From Rhizopus arrhizus (taxonomy: Eukaryota > Mucoromycota > Mucoromycetes > Mucorales > Rhizopodaceae): 64,000 nt of DNA. A model generated the notes under the pieces. That model was not told where the DNA came from and made no database searches. It saw only the letters and a program-made list of their open reading frames with translations. Made by a program: the position numbers and the translations under genes. Of this stretch, positions 52,739-64,000 are shown in pieces. How positions within the stretch are numbered: the stretch's first letter is position 1; each line of letters opens with the position of its first letter. Where the stretch lies: positions 310,001 through 374,000 of the forward strand of contig JAKZZE010000021.1 of the NCBI GenBank assembly GCA_024220505.1, given 5' to 3'.

Positions 52739-54580
52739 GAAACTCTTTTAGATGTACTATATATTCGTTGTAAACATTAATTCTTTCACGCTGAATGATA
52801 TTTAATATTTTTAAAAAAAAAACCAATTTGCGTATATAGTTAAAGCATAGACTTAAGAGCTTAATACCTACTTACACGAATGTAAATAACAAAATAAACA
52901 ATAAGGCTAAAGCTAACAAATAGATTTTTGCCACTTAGGATACTCGAATAACAAACATAAGAATATATAAAACGAGACATAAAATAAAAAACTGGTAACG
53001 ACAATAATAGTAGACTTAAATAATTCAGTCAGAAAACTTTTTTTTTGTGTTGATATTCACAGGGATGAAGGTAGGAGGAAAATGGTATTGTCAAAGAGAC
53101 CCAACACCAGAGAAGTAGAGATAACTTATATATGTTTGGTCGTGTTTTTGATAAGTAAGGAAGAATGATACATTAACTTTGTTTACTGTAACTTTATTTA
53201 ATAATTACAAAAATCAATAAAGGTAATATTAAAAGATATTATAACAAAAGCTATATGGATACTAATCAGTTTACGATTTCTGGTTTAGCTTCAATAGTTA
53301 CGGTTAATAATAATGTGGAAGGAAGCAGACAGGGATCGAATTTAAAAAACACTAATATTTACTTTCAAGACTAAACTGATAAGTTGTTAGTCACCATGAC
53401 TAAGCATAAATATGAATAATAGAGAGGTTTTGTATGCCGCTTTTCAGCAGTTATAAACCAGTGACAATAGCTGTGCTACTTGTGTAGCGTTCTCGGACAT
53501 CTTGAGCCGTGGAGAGGTGTAGATTAATCCAACAGAGTCATGATCAGACGACATTGCTTTACCAGTATTATAAGGTCTTGTTATAAATGACGTCTAGTAT
53601 GAGGTTAGACTTGTTTTCCTTATCATCGCGCCACTAATAATAATACCAACGGACATGCTACCAGCAGATTTCGTTTGTGTTGTTTTAAAATTCTCCAGCA
53701 AAAGCTTCTCTCGTTTTAAACATCTTTAACCTCTTTTCATTTAACTCCTGCGCTCTGTTATAGTCATTGTCCGCTAATTTGACCTCAACACAACTTTATT
53801 TACTTGATATATTTGAATACTAGGTCCACATGCTCAGCAGATACTTGTTGTGCTATTTTAAGCATAGATACATTGTCTCTCTTAAGGTTTTTATTTTCGC
53901 TTGAGACATTGCTATCTAATAAGCTATGTAGGATATATATTTTAGTGAATGAGTGTGAATGCTACATCTAAGCTTACACTTCAGCCATCGTTCCATTTAA
54001 TCTCTTGAATGCGCTTAAAAAACTATAGTTATTTTTAAAAGGATCTTGTTCAGTATTGAGAGAGACAACTGCAATGTTATTAATAAACAAATCCAAATAA
54101 CTCAATACACTCTCACGACATCAATGCTCTTTAGGCCGCTGAAGGCGATTGAAGCGCATAGATTGAAAAATAACACTAATCCCTTCAAATTCTTTCTAAA
54201 AAAAAAAAACAAGGAGGCCAATGTATAAGAACAAAATATACATTTGAACTTATTGTTTATATCTAAATTCATCAATATATCAGCGAGCGGCTTTTGTAAT
54301 GGCTTGTTGAGGCCACCCTTGACATTACCTTCTTCATTTTCTTTAAGCTCTTCAGAGCTAAACTTACACCCCAAATCATCATCATCAATGTAAAGTATGT
54401 AGGAATGAAAGGGGCTATTGATGATTGTTAAGTGTTTATGCCTGTTTTACTGCTCTATTGATTTAATTATCTACTGCTCGAATGAATAATCTTTGGTTGT
54501 TCTATAAAACACGTAATCATGCAATCATGCAGAAACCGCACACACTAGAGCCTCGCCTGAAAGCGGTCTTTATGATATTA
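52739..54580. other. Decayed sequence between LINE parts
   Basis: No intact gene. The distance between RT and zinc-finger relics is large for one element, so insertions or two overlapping relics are likely. A minus-strand segment near 53450-53590 (SSDHDSVGLIYTSPRLKMSE) reads like coding debris of unknown origin. Confidence 0.3.
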
Positions 54581-55084
54581 TCTGTTCCACTGTAACTCTA
54601 TAGTTAGCCGCTTCTCTCAGAATTTGACAATGACTTGACCTCTTTACATTGTAGATTTTACTCTGCCAATACTGAAGACTTACAAAACCTCTTCGGACGC
54701 TCCCCTAAGAAATGGAGCATATGGATAAATGTTTTGATTTTTTTAGTCTACATCCTATTTTTTTTTCTCAAAACAATGTCTACTTGATACTCTGATCTTT
54801 TTAATAGCTTCTTTTCGTTGATAATACCGATCTCTGGACTTTCAGCTGCTGTGTTCTCTCGGATATCTGGCATGTCTATTGAAAATTTACTATCGATGAT
54901 TTTCCTTTCATCAACAAACAGCTAGTTACTAATGCTATATCACATTTTGATACCCTTAAAAGGGACAGGCTCAATCTTAACCAGCGAGTATCCTATTCGT
55001 TTTGGTTCACACCGTTCTCATACGTATGGCTTCTTTTATACCATAAATAAGGATAAATTATTTACAAAAAAAAAAAAAAAAAAA
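54581..55084 (+). pseudogene. Degenerate LINE 3' end with poly(A) tail
   Basis: Across several frames the sequence parallels the minus-strand LINE at 23.3-24.6 kb: FYSANTEDLQ, then KKWSIWI, ISGLSAAVFS and the 3' UTR CGTTTTGGTTCACACCG, ending TTATTTAC plus an A21 tail at about 55064-55084. It is the same family, older and inactive. Confidence 0.75.
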
Positions 55085-56081
55085 ATTAAAACGAAAATAT
55101 GTAGTCAATATCCTATCTCCTCATGCATCATTTTTAAATCTGATTGAATTACTTTAGTTAACATTTAAGGCTGGAGTAAGGAGAGTCTATCTCACTGCAA
55201 CAGATAATCCAAGTCTTAGAATTACTGAATCTTCTAAGCAATTGATCGTGGATAATTTCCAAGGTTATGTCAAACACTCTACTTCATTTTTTGATAAATA
55301 CTTGGCTCTTGAGCCGATGTTTCAAGTTACACTATTAATAGAAAGAAATTATAGAATGATTTTTTCTAAACCTTGTACGCAAAAAAAAAAAATCTAACTG
55401 CGCAAAGAAAATATTTTAGATGCGTAAATACTAGACTTAGATTCGTAAAAACTAAGTTGCTGAAGCGCAAAATAAAATGATTCAAATGCGTATATTGACT
55501 AGAAAAAAACCAAATTTACACTGGGATGAAATTGGAAAATACGCACATTTTTTTTTCTGTATGAGATAATGGGCTTGTAATTAATTAAAATTCAATAAGC
55601 AAATTAAGCAAAACGCCCATGCTTCTTGATGTTCCCTTTTTTAGAGTGAGAATGCGCATATCATAATTTTCCCATAAAAATAGCCCACTTTTATTTAAAT
55701 CGATCACCCAACATTGGTAAGTGTGTGTGAATAAATGGTATTGTAAATCAGTTTTAAATTTGGTTGGTTCCTATTTGTGAATCTGAGATTGAAAATAACC
55801 ACTTGAGTTTATCTACCAACCATTTTTAGTAATACCACGCTTAATTAAAGTTCCAGACTGGTAATAAATAGCAAAAAAAAAAATAAAAACTTTTCTTCTT
55901 CTTTATCTTATTTTTACTATTTGTGATAGAAAATAGCAAGTTTTTATTATTATATACTCACAATCCTCTTTTCCTCCCCTTTTATTATAAAATCATATTC
56001 ATACAATTTAAAAAAAAAAACATAAAAAAAAATCATTCAAAAAAGTTTTATATTTTGAAAAAAAAAAAAGAAAAAAAATCA
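55085..56081. other. Intergenic, no gene seen
   Basis: 55150-55330 may hold more LINE-like debris (AGVRRVYLTATDNPSLRITE reads open). 55390-55500 has a loose repeat of ATGCGTANANACTAGA-like units. A-rich leader from 55870 into the edc1-like gene. Confidence 0.3.
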
Positions 56082-56655
56082 ATGTCGAATCGTAATATTC
56101 ATGTAAAGAATACCAACAAAACCAATAACAATAACCGTTCTTTGACTTTTGCTGCACCCAAAACCAATAACAATGTTACTATTGCTGTATGCTTACCCAA
56201 TAAAAGTAACAATGTTGTTCAACAACCAAGAAAGAAGCAGCAAAATAACAATCGACGAAAAACCAAAAAGAAGCCCACTTTTGAAGATGATTCCTCTCTT
56301 TCTTCTAGTTCTTCTGAAGAATCTGATACGGTTATTGTTCCAATCAAATCCCCAAAGAAGAAATCAAACTACAAACGTCCTATAATTGATTACAAAAGGT
56401 ATAAAAATAATTTTATAAACACATGGCTTTGTATAACATCAATTTCATAGTTTGGTTGATCAAGTGTACGCTGGGCCCACATTTAATAACGCTCCTGCTC
56501 CATCTTCTCTCCCTTTACCTCCCGTTTTTAATGCCCGTGGTTCTCCTACCATGTTACCTCATGCCATCAACACTGCTTATGAAATGGAACAAACAAACTT
56601 GGCTCTTTCTGAAATCCAACGTGGTCTTCGTTCCATGCTCAAGATTGAATCTTAA
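56082..56655 (+). CDS. edc1: Edc1/PNRC-type decapping activator
   Basis: Two exons (56082-56398, 56451-56655) join in frame to 173 aa. The N-terminal two thirds are disordered (N/K-rich, then EDDSSLSSSSSEESD and KSPKKKSNYKRP). Exon 2 holds the proline-rich signature YAGPTFNNAPAPSSLPLPPV, which fits the YAGxxF..P.PS.LP.P motif of yeast Edc1/Edc2 and animal PNRC proteins. In those proteins YAG-F activates Dcp2 and the proline part binds the Dcp1 EVH1 domain, stimulating mRNA decapping in the cytoplasm. The helical C-terminus AINTAYEMEQTNLALSEIQ resembles other fungal members. The start follows an A-rich leader, ATCAATGTC. Confidence 0.85.
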
Positions 56656-58674
56656 AAAATAGGAAAACACTTTCAAACCTATTTCCCTCTCACTTTCATC
56701 CCTTCTTACATCTTCCCCCCTCCCTTTTGTCTCCCTCTTTTTCTTTATATACCTTTTTGTATATTTTCTTCTTTACCTCTTGTATTATAATCTTTTCCTT
56801 TTTTTTGTTTCATATCTTTACCTTTTTCATACAGTTTTGAAACGTTTTTTTTCCTTTTTTTTTTATATTTTCTTTTTTTTTTTTACAATTCTTTTTTTAT
56901 TTTTTTTTACTTTTATTTTATGTTTCTTCTTATTCTTTTTTTTATTCTGTATCCTTTTTTTCATTTTTTTTTTCTCAAAGTTTTTTTTGATGATTTTTTG
57001 ATGTACAAATTTTTTTTTCTGAATTCTTCATTCTTTTTTTTTTTCTTTTTATTTTTTCTTTTTTTGCAATTTTGTATTTTATTTTTCTTTTGTATATTTT
57101 TTACAGTTTATTTTTTTCTTCCTTTTGAATTATATGTTTTAAAAGAAAGGTCAAGAAAAAAAAACGAATGAAAAAAAAAAAAAAAGCAAAAAGAAAAACG
57201 CTCAATGTTAAAAATAATGAAAAAATTAGACAAAACAAAAAAGAAAGCAAGAAAAAAGAAAAAACAAATAAGCAACCTATCAAAAAAAATCTATTTTACT
57301 CAAATAAAACAAAAACTTTGTCCACTCCTTTATTAATGCTTTTCTATATCATCTGTATTACCACAAATGTTCTGTATTTTTTATGCGAAAACTTAAATAC
57401 AATGTTTACGATATCAATTTGCATAAAATGTTAACGTCACAAAGACATATAATAGCTTGAAAATGAGTAATTTTAATAATTTTACATGTTATTTCTATAG
57501 ATGCTTACACAATTGTGACAATGGAGAAAAAATATAGCGTGCTTTTCCAATACTGTCCGATGTTTTACCATGCACCAAAAAAAAGTAGAAAAAAAAAAGA
57601 ATTATGTGGCTGTCCCAAAAATAGCCTTATTTCTACAGCGGCGCCAATGTTTACTAGATTGATCACATCCCATTACAGAATTATTTCAAAAGATAAAATA
57701 CACAAGCATCAAGAATACAATGTAGAAAAAATAAATAAGAATATCAAATCAATCAGTATAAATAAGAAAGACTCTAACCACCAACCTTTGATTCACTACT
57801 TTATAAAAGTATATGCCTAGATTACCGATCAAAATAAACCAAACTTAAGAGGAAAGAGAACTGTTTTATTTAAGTGAGAACTACAAATTTATAGATACAA
57901 ATAGATGTTTAGCCTCCTAATCAGCTATATCGTTTCACGACACAATAAAACCTGATTACATCAAATCAAAAGATTATTTGATCCCACTTCTAATAAGTAG
58001 ACTCCTTATTTTTAGATAGTTTTCGAATAAAAATGATAACAATTGTCGCCACAGAGAATAGTCGATTACATTGTACGAAGAATAAGATATAGAATGTCTT
58101 GTAGAGGAATAAAACAGATAGGATTATACCGTGGTTTATGTGGGTAAAATACAGAAGACTGGGTAGAACCGAGATTACCAAATTAGAAAGGAACAGCTTC
58201 AATAGTATTAACTGAAACCCTGGAAAACACAAATTACAACGGCCATTTCTTTCAATCAATTCTTTTAAATAAACTAGCCTTTTAATGTATCATAAAAGAA
58301 TGCGATCCAACTACAATCATACAAGAGGTGATGACCACTTATATTACTAGTACAATGCTGTGTTTCCTAATCAAAGACAACGAAAATAAAGCATACAATA
58401 AATACTTGAATACCATCTCTGTACCTCTACCTAGAGTTTGGATCCGATGCTTGATTAAAAGACTTACTGTGATAGCAATAAGCTTTCCCTCAAGTGCATT
58501 GTATTGTATTTTTAATTAATAAACAATAAACTACCAACACTACGTCATGAATTTTAAATCCAGAATAGAGTAATAGATTTATTTGGTTGGTTAAAAAATA
58601 AATGGATGAAATGGTAAATATATACGCCAAAAATGCATTAAATTAAGTTGTCATCCCCCCCTTTTTTTTAAACA
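56656..58674. other. T-rich 3' flank and intergenic, no gene seen
   Basis: 56690-57120 is an almost pure T/C-rich stretch, then A-rich to 57290. Poly-Phe and poly-Lys ORFs here are composition artefacts. The ORF at 57515-57820 (99 codons) has no recognisable feature. Confidence 0.4.
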
Positions 58675-59158
58675 ATGAGCACTTTAAAAGATAAACTAGA
58701 AAATTTAGCTGAGAAACAGGAGAATATCGTCATAAGAATAAATAAAAGGAGAATAGAGGAAGCTGCTGCTGCAAGTTCCCTAAAAGAAAAATAAAATAAA
58801 AACAATAAACTTATTTTTTCATTATTAATTAGAAAAAAGGTAAGAATATTACTCAAGTAGCACATTGTAATAATATTCAATTCCACTTTCAAATATTTTT
58901 TGTATGTGATCCTTTTACAGCAGGATGAGCCTCTTTGTATATTTACAAGTTGACAAAGTCTTTCAAAAGGGACACAGCTCAGAATAAATATATGTACTGG
59001 TATGTGTTCTATTTTTGTGGTATCTAAAGTATCATTAAACTCGTTATTATTATTATTAGAATGTGTAAAAATAACCTGGTAGATATATCCAAACTGAACT
59101 ACTTTGCTGAAACCAAGCAGAAGGAGCTCAAGTCATATAAAACTAAGTCAAAAACGTA
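58675..59158 (+). other. Possible small spliced gene or relic
   Basis: ATG at 58675 opens a 39-codon helical stretch (MSTLKDKLENLAEKQENIVI, then RRIEEAAAASSLKEK). At about 59061 an exon-like segment behind a TTATTATTAG acceptor reads KNNLVDISKLNYFAETKQKE and ends at a clean GTAAGT donor near 59156. I could not join them convincingly. Confidence 0.25.
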
Positions 59159-59575
59159 AGTATTTGATATTCTATTGATATATTGTATTATTTATTCATT
59201 AACCAAAACAGATGAATACTCCTTGTGGTCCTTCCCAGTTAAATAACCTATATGGGGTACATTAGCGCAGCGATTCCTTGCTCAACCTTCGCTACTATTT
59301 TTTATTAAATATATCGACCATTTCAAATAAAAATCAAAACATTATCGCATTGGAAACTTGACACCTTTCATGTAATTGCTTGTGGGGCTTTAAGTTTATG
59401 GAGATTACACTGGAAATATATTTTTGAAGGCACATATTTCTGGTTAAACGAAGCGAGATCCACAGCGTTACTTAGACGAATCCACAATGAAAATTTACAC
59501 CGCCAAGTAATGTAGAAATATTAAAATTCAATATCGTAATAGTTATTTTATTGCTGTAATTTTCACTATGTTGTA

Positions 59576-59631
59576 ACAATGCTCGTCTGGAGGCGCCACT
59601 AGAATAAAATCTTCATACAAAAAAAAAAAAC
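59576..59631 (+). repeat. Possible SINE relic
   Basis: GCTCGTCTGGAGGCGCCACTAG and AAAATCTTCAT followed by an A13 run resemble the tRNA-like part of the SINE at 63.0-63.24 kb (CTCGTCTGGCGACACTAG, CAAATCTCCAT). The match is short and imperfect. Confidence 0.35.
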
Positions 59632-60600
59632 GATAGTAGTGGATGTACTGTTTATTTCAAGATATTGATGAAAATTTTCAAATAATTAATAGTAGTTGAG
59701 AAAAAATGATTGTATAATGATCATTTTGTAGATATTGAAAGGCGGATATCAATCAGTGAGGTAGAGTCAGAGAGAGAGCATCCATATTAGAAATAGATTA
59801 GAGATAAATCTTTAGAAGGGGATATGAGTTGGTTATGTAGATCAGAGTAAGAAGTGGCGTATTACAGTTTATAAAATTGATAGCAAGAAGCATAATTACA
59901 AGCATTTCCATAGCAAGGCCAGGTTAAGTACATTGAAATATAAAGCAAAATAAATATGTAATCTATTGTGTAGTATTATGAAGAGATAAAGCTTACGACT
60001 TCCACTAATCTATGGGCAAAGACAGCAACAAGCGTCTTGGGACTTCATTATTTATAAACCCCAAATAGCCAAGCAACAAGAAAGGTAATTATCCACATTT
60101 ATGGTTTCTAAAATCCTAAATAAATAAGAAAATAAAATAGGAATTAGTGTATCAAAAAGTTTGGTATAATTTTAATCTTACCAGTAGTTTTCCAACCTTG
60201 AAGCTCTTTCGGCTACCCAAGGTCACCAGTGTTACCTGATATTAGTACAGCTACAAAAAAATGGATTAAGTCACAGATCCAATACATAACATGAATATAA
60301 TACATTTAATTTAAAAATTTTAATGTCGTTTAAACTCGACACAACAATTTTTTTAAAAAAAAAGTAAAAGCTATAATGATAAAAAAAGACAGCGAAAAAT
60401 CCCACTTTATAAATGTTTTTTTTTTAACTATTGTCATTGCTCACACTCTGTTGAATAGGTTTTTTTTTCATAGTTCTTCCAGATATGTGCTATCAAACCA
60501 GCCTGCAGTTCATGATAAGCGTTCTTATCCTAAATCTTTCTATGCATGCCAAGGACGGACATACTTTGCTTTTTACATTGTATATCATCATAGTTTTCTA
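59632..60600. other. No gene seen
   Basis: AT-rich, without ORFs I can support, up to the start of the DIRS-like relic. Confidence 0.4.
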
Positions 60601-62830
60601 CATTATGTACTCATTCCTAGGTTTTCAATTCGATACTCGTCATATGGCAATTCAAGTTTCAAAGATAAAATCCAAAAACTGGACACAAGAGCTCGACAAC
60701 TATTGAAAACTACAAAGCCTCGACCATGCAGGTGGATAGCGAGCTTGATTGGGAAAATAACAGCGATGATACCAGCGATAGGAGAAGCCCTTCTCCATAT
60801 CAGAAACGCCTAAAGGGATTTAGCGAGGGCACTCCGAGGTTCGAACCACAACTGGGAATCAGCTTATTACCTGAGCACATCAAGCCGTCAAGAATTGACA
60901 TGGTGGATAAACAATGCGACTCTCAAGAACGGTCTTCCAATACTTTACAAGCAACCAAGCTCAGATATCGCCATTCACGTCGATGCATTAGATCCAGGCT
61001 GGGGAATCAGTTCTCTTTCAGTACAAACCGCAGGTTGCTGGACAAAAAAAGAAAAAGAAGACAGTATCAACGGCAGAGAGCTAAAAGCCATATCATTCGC
61101 TATTCAACTGCACATGTCCAGACACAAAAACTCAACTACAAAGATTTATTCGGACAATCGAACAGCTCTAAAATACTTGAATAAGGCAGGTGGAACGTCG
61201 TCAATGCTACTTCAGAATCTAGCGACACAGATCCAAGGCTTATACAACAAATCAAATATACAAGTAATTTGCAATCACACTCCTGGAATACAGAACATAG
61301 AAGCAGACTATCTCAGTCGACAGAAGCTACCTCTATACGAATGGTCCTTACTAATGAAATAATTCAGATATCTCCAATAAGAGTGAAGCCCTCAGAAATG
61401 CAAGATAATCGCATTTGCAGCGAGACACAACAGGAAATTGAAGAAGTTTTGGAGTTTTTTCCAGACCCAGAAGCACAAGCACTGGATGCATTCAATCAGT
61501 GGTGGCCTTAGAAAGGACTGTACTTAAGCCTACCATGGAAGCTAATTCCAAGAGTGTTGAGGAAAATATAAGAACACTGAGTCCAGGAAGCAATTCTGAT
61601 CACATTATTGTAGCCAACTCAATACTAGGCAGAGCCTTTTACTGAGGATGAGACGAATTCAAACTTCGGTTGTAATGCAGATCAATCACAACTGGACAGT
61701 GATTGCATGGATGTTATATTCAAGTAGCGTATCAAAGAAGTAATAACTACTCAAGATGTAGAGTATTTATCCAAGTCGAATAGGACAAAGGTGCACAAGG
61801 CTTATGATCATGGATTGCGAATTTGGACAAATTGGTGTAAATGCAATAAATTTGAATCTCAGGTGCATAATCCAAGAGCAGTTTATTGGTTTCTAAATGC
61901 ATACAATCGCTTATCCGCACCTATCTTGAACGTGTATTGGTCAATAATTGCTTCAGTATTTAACATAATCTACGAGAAGAAACTGCCAACTGCAGAAGAT
62001 CCTCTAATAGCTTCATTTTTTTTCAAGCCAAACGTAAGTTAAAAGTAAATATTTCTAGAACAGAAATACAACAAGTGGTTATACATGTAAGAAGTTGGGA
62101 TCAGAATGAAGAGTTAAATATAGCACAACCACAAAAGAAAACGGTTATTTGGATTGGTAACGGGATCATGTTGAGACCTCGCTCGGATTTGGGACGTTTG
62201 CAATATCAAAATGTCGACTTTACATGGTCAGACGATGGCCAGCTTTTGAGGGTTTCCTTGATATCAAGACAACCAAAAGAAAGTCAATGGAAAACAGCAA
62301 AAATTGGAGTTGAAAGTCAGGTGGATGATATTGACTGTCCTGTGAGGACACTTAAAAACTTCATGGATCGCACGGCGAACATACGAGAGAACCTCTACAA
62401 GGAGCATACATTATTTCTGGCAGATGTGGAAAAAGAAGATCAGATCAGACCTATAAGGCCAGCGACCATCGCATCATGGATACAACAAGCGATGCAAGGC
62501 ACGGGCATTGATACAAGTATCCACAAAGCGCACTCACTGAGAGCAGCAGCAAGCACTTGGGCAGTAATGCATGGGTATAACATTGATCAGGTGAAGATGA
62601 GATGGTTACTCGCTCTTCTGCTTTTAACTGGATCTCTTCATTACTTTTTATCTCCTAAATTGAAGCAAGAAAAAATGTTTAGAGCGCTTCAAAGATCTGA
62701 AGAAAGAAGATTTAGAATTTTTTTATTATATATTGAATCTGAAAATAAAGCATGGCATGAGAGAGCCTTTATCATCACATCTCTACCTTTCACCCGGAAA
62801 CTATGTGATTATAAGTATGCAAATTGATAC
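60601..62830 (+). pseudogene. DIRS-like retrotransposon relic (RT end, RNase H, tyrosine recombinase)
   Basis: Several broken plus-strand frames follow the DIRS order. The end of RT comes first (FLGFQFDTRHMAIQV, then ASLIGKITAMIPAIGEALLH, with a stop at 60811-60813). RNase H follows (WWINNATLKNGLPI, IAIHVDALDPGWG, INGRELKAISFA, KIYSDNRTALKYL, ADYLSR). The tyrosine recombinase spans 61791-62660: RPRSDLGRLQYQNVDF with the first catalytic Arg, and IHKAHSLRAAASTWAV with H-x-L-R, followed out of frame by SSAFNW. Tyrosine recombinase in place of DDE integrase is diagnostic of DIRS-type elements. Gag and most of RT are missing, and no split terminal repeats were found. Confidence 0.8.
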
Positions 62831-63017
62831 AGTAAGCATTGTATATTCATATTTCAAAATATTTTCATTTACCTGTGAATTCAGCCAATACTCATCTCTT
62901 CTTTCGATTGATGCAGACACTCAATACATCACTCATCAATGTTCTTTGCTTAACATTGCAGCTCTACGTTTATTATAGTGGCCATTTGATAAATTACTGT
63001 TTTTGAGTAATATTACA
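62831..63017. other. Flank between DIRS relic and SINE
   Basis: No gene seen. Confidence 0.4.
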
Positions 63018-63032
63018 TCACTTGATTCTATT

Positions 63033-63063
<31 letters not shown>

Positions 63064-63255
63064 GGATTTTATTCGGATGCCGCATATTTAGCTGGTCATC
63101 ATAAGAAACATTTTAATAACAGGGCTTAAACCCACAAACAAACACAGAAAAACGGCCATGGAGATTTGAACTAGTGTCGCCAGACGAGAGACTAAACTAG
63201 CAGAAAGAACTTTTGACTACTTCGCTAGGGGGCTTTGCCCCCTCACTTGATTCTA
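63018..63255. repeat. 13-bp target site duplication around the SINE
   Basis: TCACTTGATTCTA at 63018-63030 and 63243-63255, identical, directly abutting both SINE ends. Confidence 0.92.
63031..63242 (-). mobile_element. tRNA-derived SINE with intact target duplication
   Basis: 212 bp on the minus strand. It starts with a perfect hairpin GGGGGC-AAA-GCCCCC (63228-63242), then an A-box-like TAGCGAAGTAGTC (63215-63227) and a B-box-like GTTCAAATC (63163-63171) about 56 nt apart, an unrelated ~100-bp body, and a poly(A) tail (T27 at 63031-63057 on the plus strand). The 13-bp direct repeat TCACTTGATTCTA flanks it exactly (63018-63030 and 63243-63255), as expected for LINE-mediated target-primed insertion. 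The LINEs in this window are possible partners, but the 3' ends do not obviously match. Confidence 0.88.
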
Positions 63256-63693
63256 TCACCTTGATTATATACACTATTTCCAGGAATAGATGTCGCGTTT
63301 ACTTGTCGCTTTTTTGTATATATTGTATTATAAACCTTGTGAAAAATGCGACTTTACTTTTTGAAAATGGTGTACGGTATTTTACCAGGCAATTAAAGAG
63401 AAGTCTTTAATATTTAGAGTTAATAATCATAGTCTGTTGTGGTAAATTGTATTAAGTCTCTCATCAACCTTTACAATTTTTCTACTAAAACTCTTGGCTT
63501 ATTCAATACAATAGGAGATACAATCATGTGTACTCATTTCAAAATTAATTTGTATTTTTTATGCAAGCATTATTTTTATTTTTCCGGTACGAATTAATCC
63601 GGCTCGGAGCATTGGTTAGCATGATAGACAGAATTGGATAACAATCCTCCCCTCATCATGCACTAACACGAATCCTTCTCTTTTTCCATCATA
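63256..63693. other. Intergenic and rps3 promoter region
   Basis: No gene seen. The last ~40 bp before the rps3 ATG are pyrimidine-rich (TCCTTCTCTTTTTCC), as is common for ribosomal-protein gene transcription starts. Confidence 0.4.
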
Positions 63694-64000
63694 ATGGCCG
63701 CCGTTCAAATTTCCAAGAAGAGAAAAGTAAATAAAAAATAATGATTGATGCCCATCCGTATTATTGGAAAAAGATGAAGAAAATTAAAGATGAAAGAGAG
63801 AATGGATGCATAGATAGAATGATGGAACAGTACGACACTCAGCAGTATCGCCCTCTTTCGTTTTTAATTGCTTTTTTTTCTTTCTTTTTAATGCGGGACA
63901 TCAACTACAGTTTTATTAAAAACGTTGAAACTAACCAATCTATATTTTACAATTACTTTCTCTCAATCCACTCAATAGTTCGTAAGTGAATATAATCTGT
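63694..64000 (+). CDS. rps3: 40S ribosomal protein S3 (uS3), first exon
   Basis: Partial gene running off the window. Exon 1 is 63694-63726 and encodes MAAVQISKKRK, the highly conserved uS3 N-terminus, followed by a GTAAAT donor. The rest of the window is intron, at least ~260 bp and longer than other introns here. A CAATAG near 63980 could be an acceptor, but the sequence after it does not continue with the conserved FVADGVF, so exon 2 probably lies beyond the edge. uS3 forms part of the mRNA entry channel of the 40S subunit. Confidence 0.85.

Noticed and set aside
56780..57283. Poly-Phe and poly-Lys ORFs
   Set aside because: Pure T-rich and A-rich low-complexity sequence; no motif or start context.
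63600..63665. tRNA-like GCATTGGTTAGCATGATAG upstream of rps3
   Set aside because: A D-arm-like string is present but no B box, no pairing acceptor stem and no anticodon arm.
63727..64000. Intronic box C/D snoRNA in the rps3 first intron
   Set aside because: ATGATTGATG resembles box C, but no CTGA box with a closing stem was found.
63978..64000. Start of rps3 exon 2 at TTCGTAAGTG
   Set aside because: Begins with the expected Phe-Val but does not continue as the conserved FVADGVF; probably chance.

Overview
The window looks like nuclear DNA of a filamentous fungus, most likely an early-diverging (Mucoromycota-type) one. It is strongly AT-rich. The genes have short GT-AG introns of roughly 45-85 bp, and products include an RSC9/ARID2-like chromatin subunit, Mdm35, Oma1, an Edc1/PNRC-type decapping factor, a class II DYRK kinase, a CLIP-170-like microtubule plus-end protein and ribosomal protein uS3. 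The phylum is inferred from gene content and transposon types; no marker here proves it. Exon structures were rebuilt by hand from splice sites and reading-frame continuity.

Left part (1-16.6 kb): the 3' end of an RSC9/ARID2-like gene and a tRNA-Lys(UUU), then an LTR retrotransposon of the Ty3/gypsy type (1925-9837) with TG..CA LTRs, a short target duplication, PBS and PPT. Its layout is unusual: gag, then a protease-RT-RNase H frame reached by a canonical -1 slippery heptamer abutting the gag stop, then integrase on its own ATG, then a fourth ORF of unknown function ending in the 3' LTR. The last two ORFs each follow a TA-repeat/poly(A) leader. Downstream lies a head-to-tail array of eight or nine further LTR-like copies (9838-14641) plus degenerate relics to about 16.6 kb. 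They share the transcript-proximal part of the LTR, but their U3 parts are mosaics.

Middle (16.6-30 kb): a small five-exon ER-type J-protein with the Sec63 N-terminal topology but no Brl domain; a broken Tc1/mariner-like transposase; a 309-bp inverted repeat around unrecognised ORFs; a 5'-truncated LINE on the minus strand ending just upstream of the mdm35/TRIAP1 gene; an unrecognised three-exon gene; and oma1.

Gene-rich minus-strand block (30-50 kb): a DYRK kinase with a long basic N-terminus full of KRRS/RRxS sites, an F-box protein, a hypothetical protein, an AGTRAP-like membrane protein, an acidic protein with a PAM2-like C-terminus, an ADF-H/charged-helix/PH protein and a CLIP-170-like protein. 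Two degenerate transposon relics (LINE and Tc1-like) sit inside the block. Three of its products (DYRK, ADF-H/PH, CLIP-170) belong to families that act in polarity or the cytoskeleton, but nothing in the sequence shows that they work together.

Right part (50-64 kb): mostly decayed transposons (a LINE, a DIRS-like tyrosine-recombinase element), an edc1-like gene, a tRNA-derived SINE with a perfect 13-bp target duplication, and the first exon of rps3 at the window edge. Long stretches of 14.6-17.9, 18.8-20.4, 40.9-42.7 and 57-60 kb hold no gene I can support.
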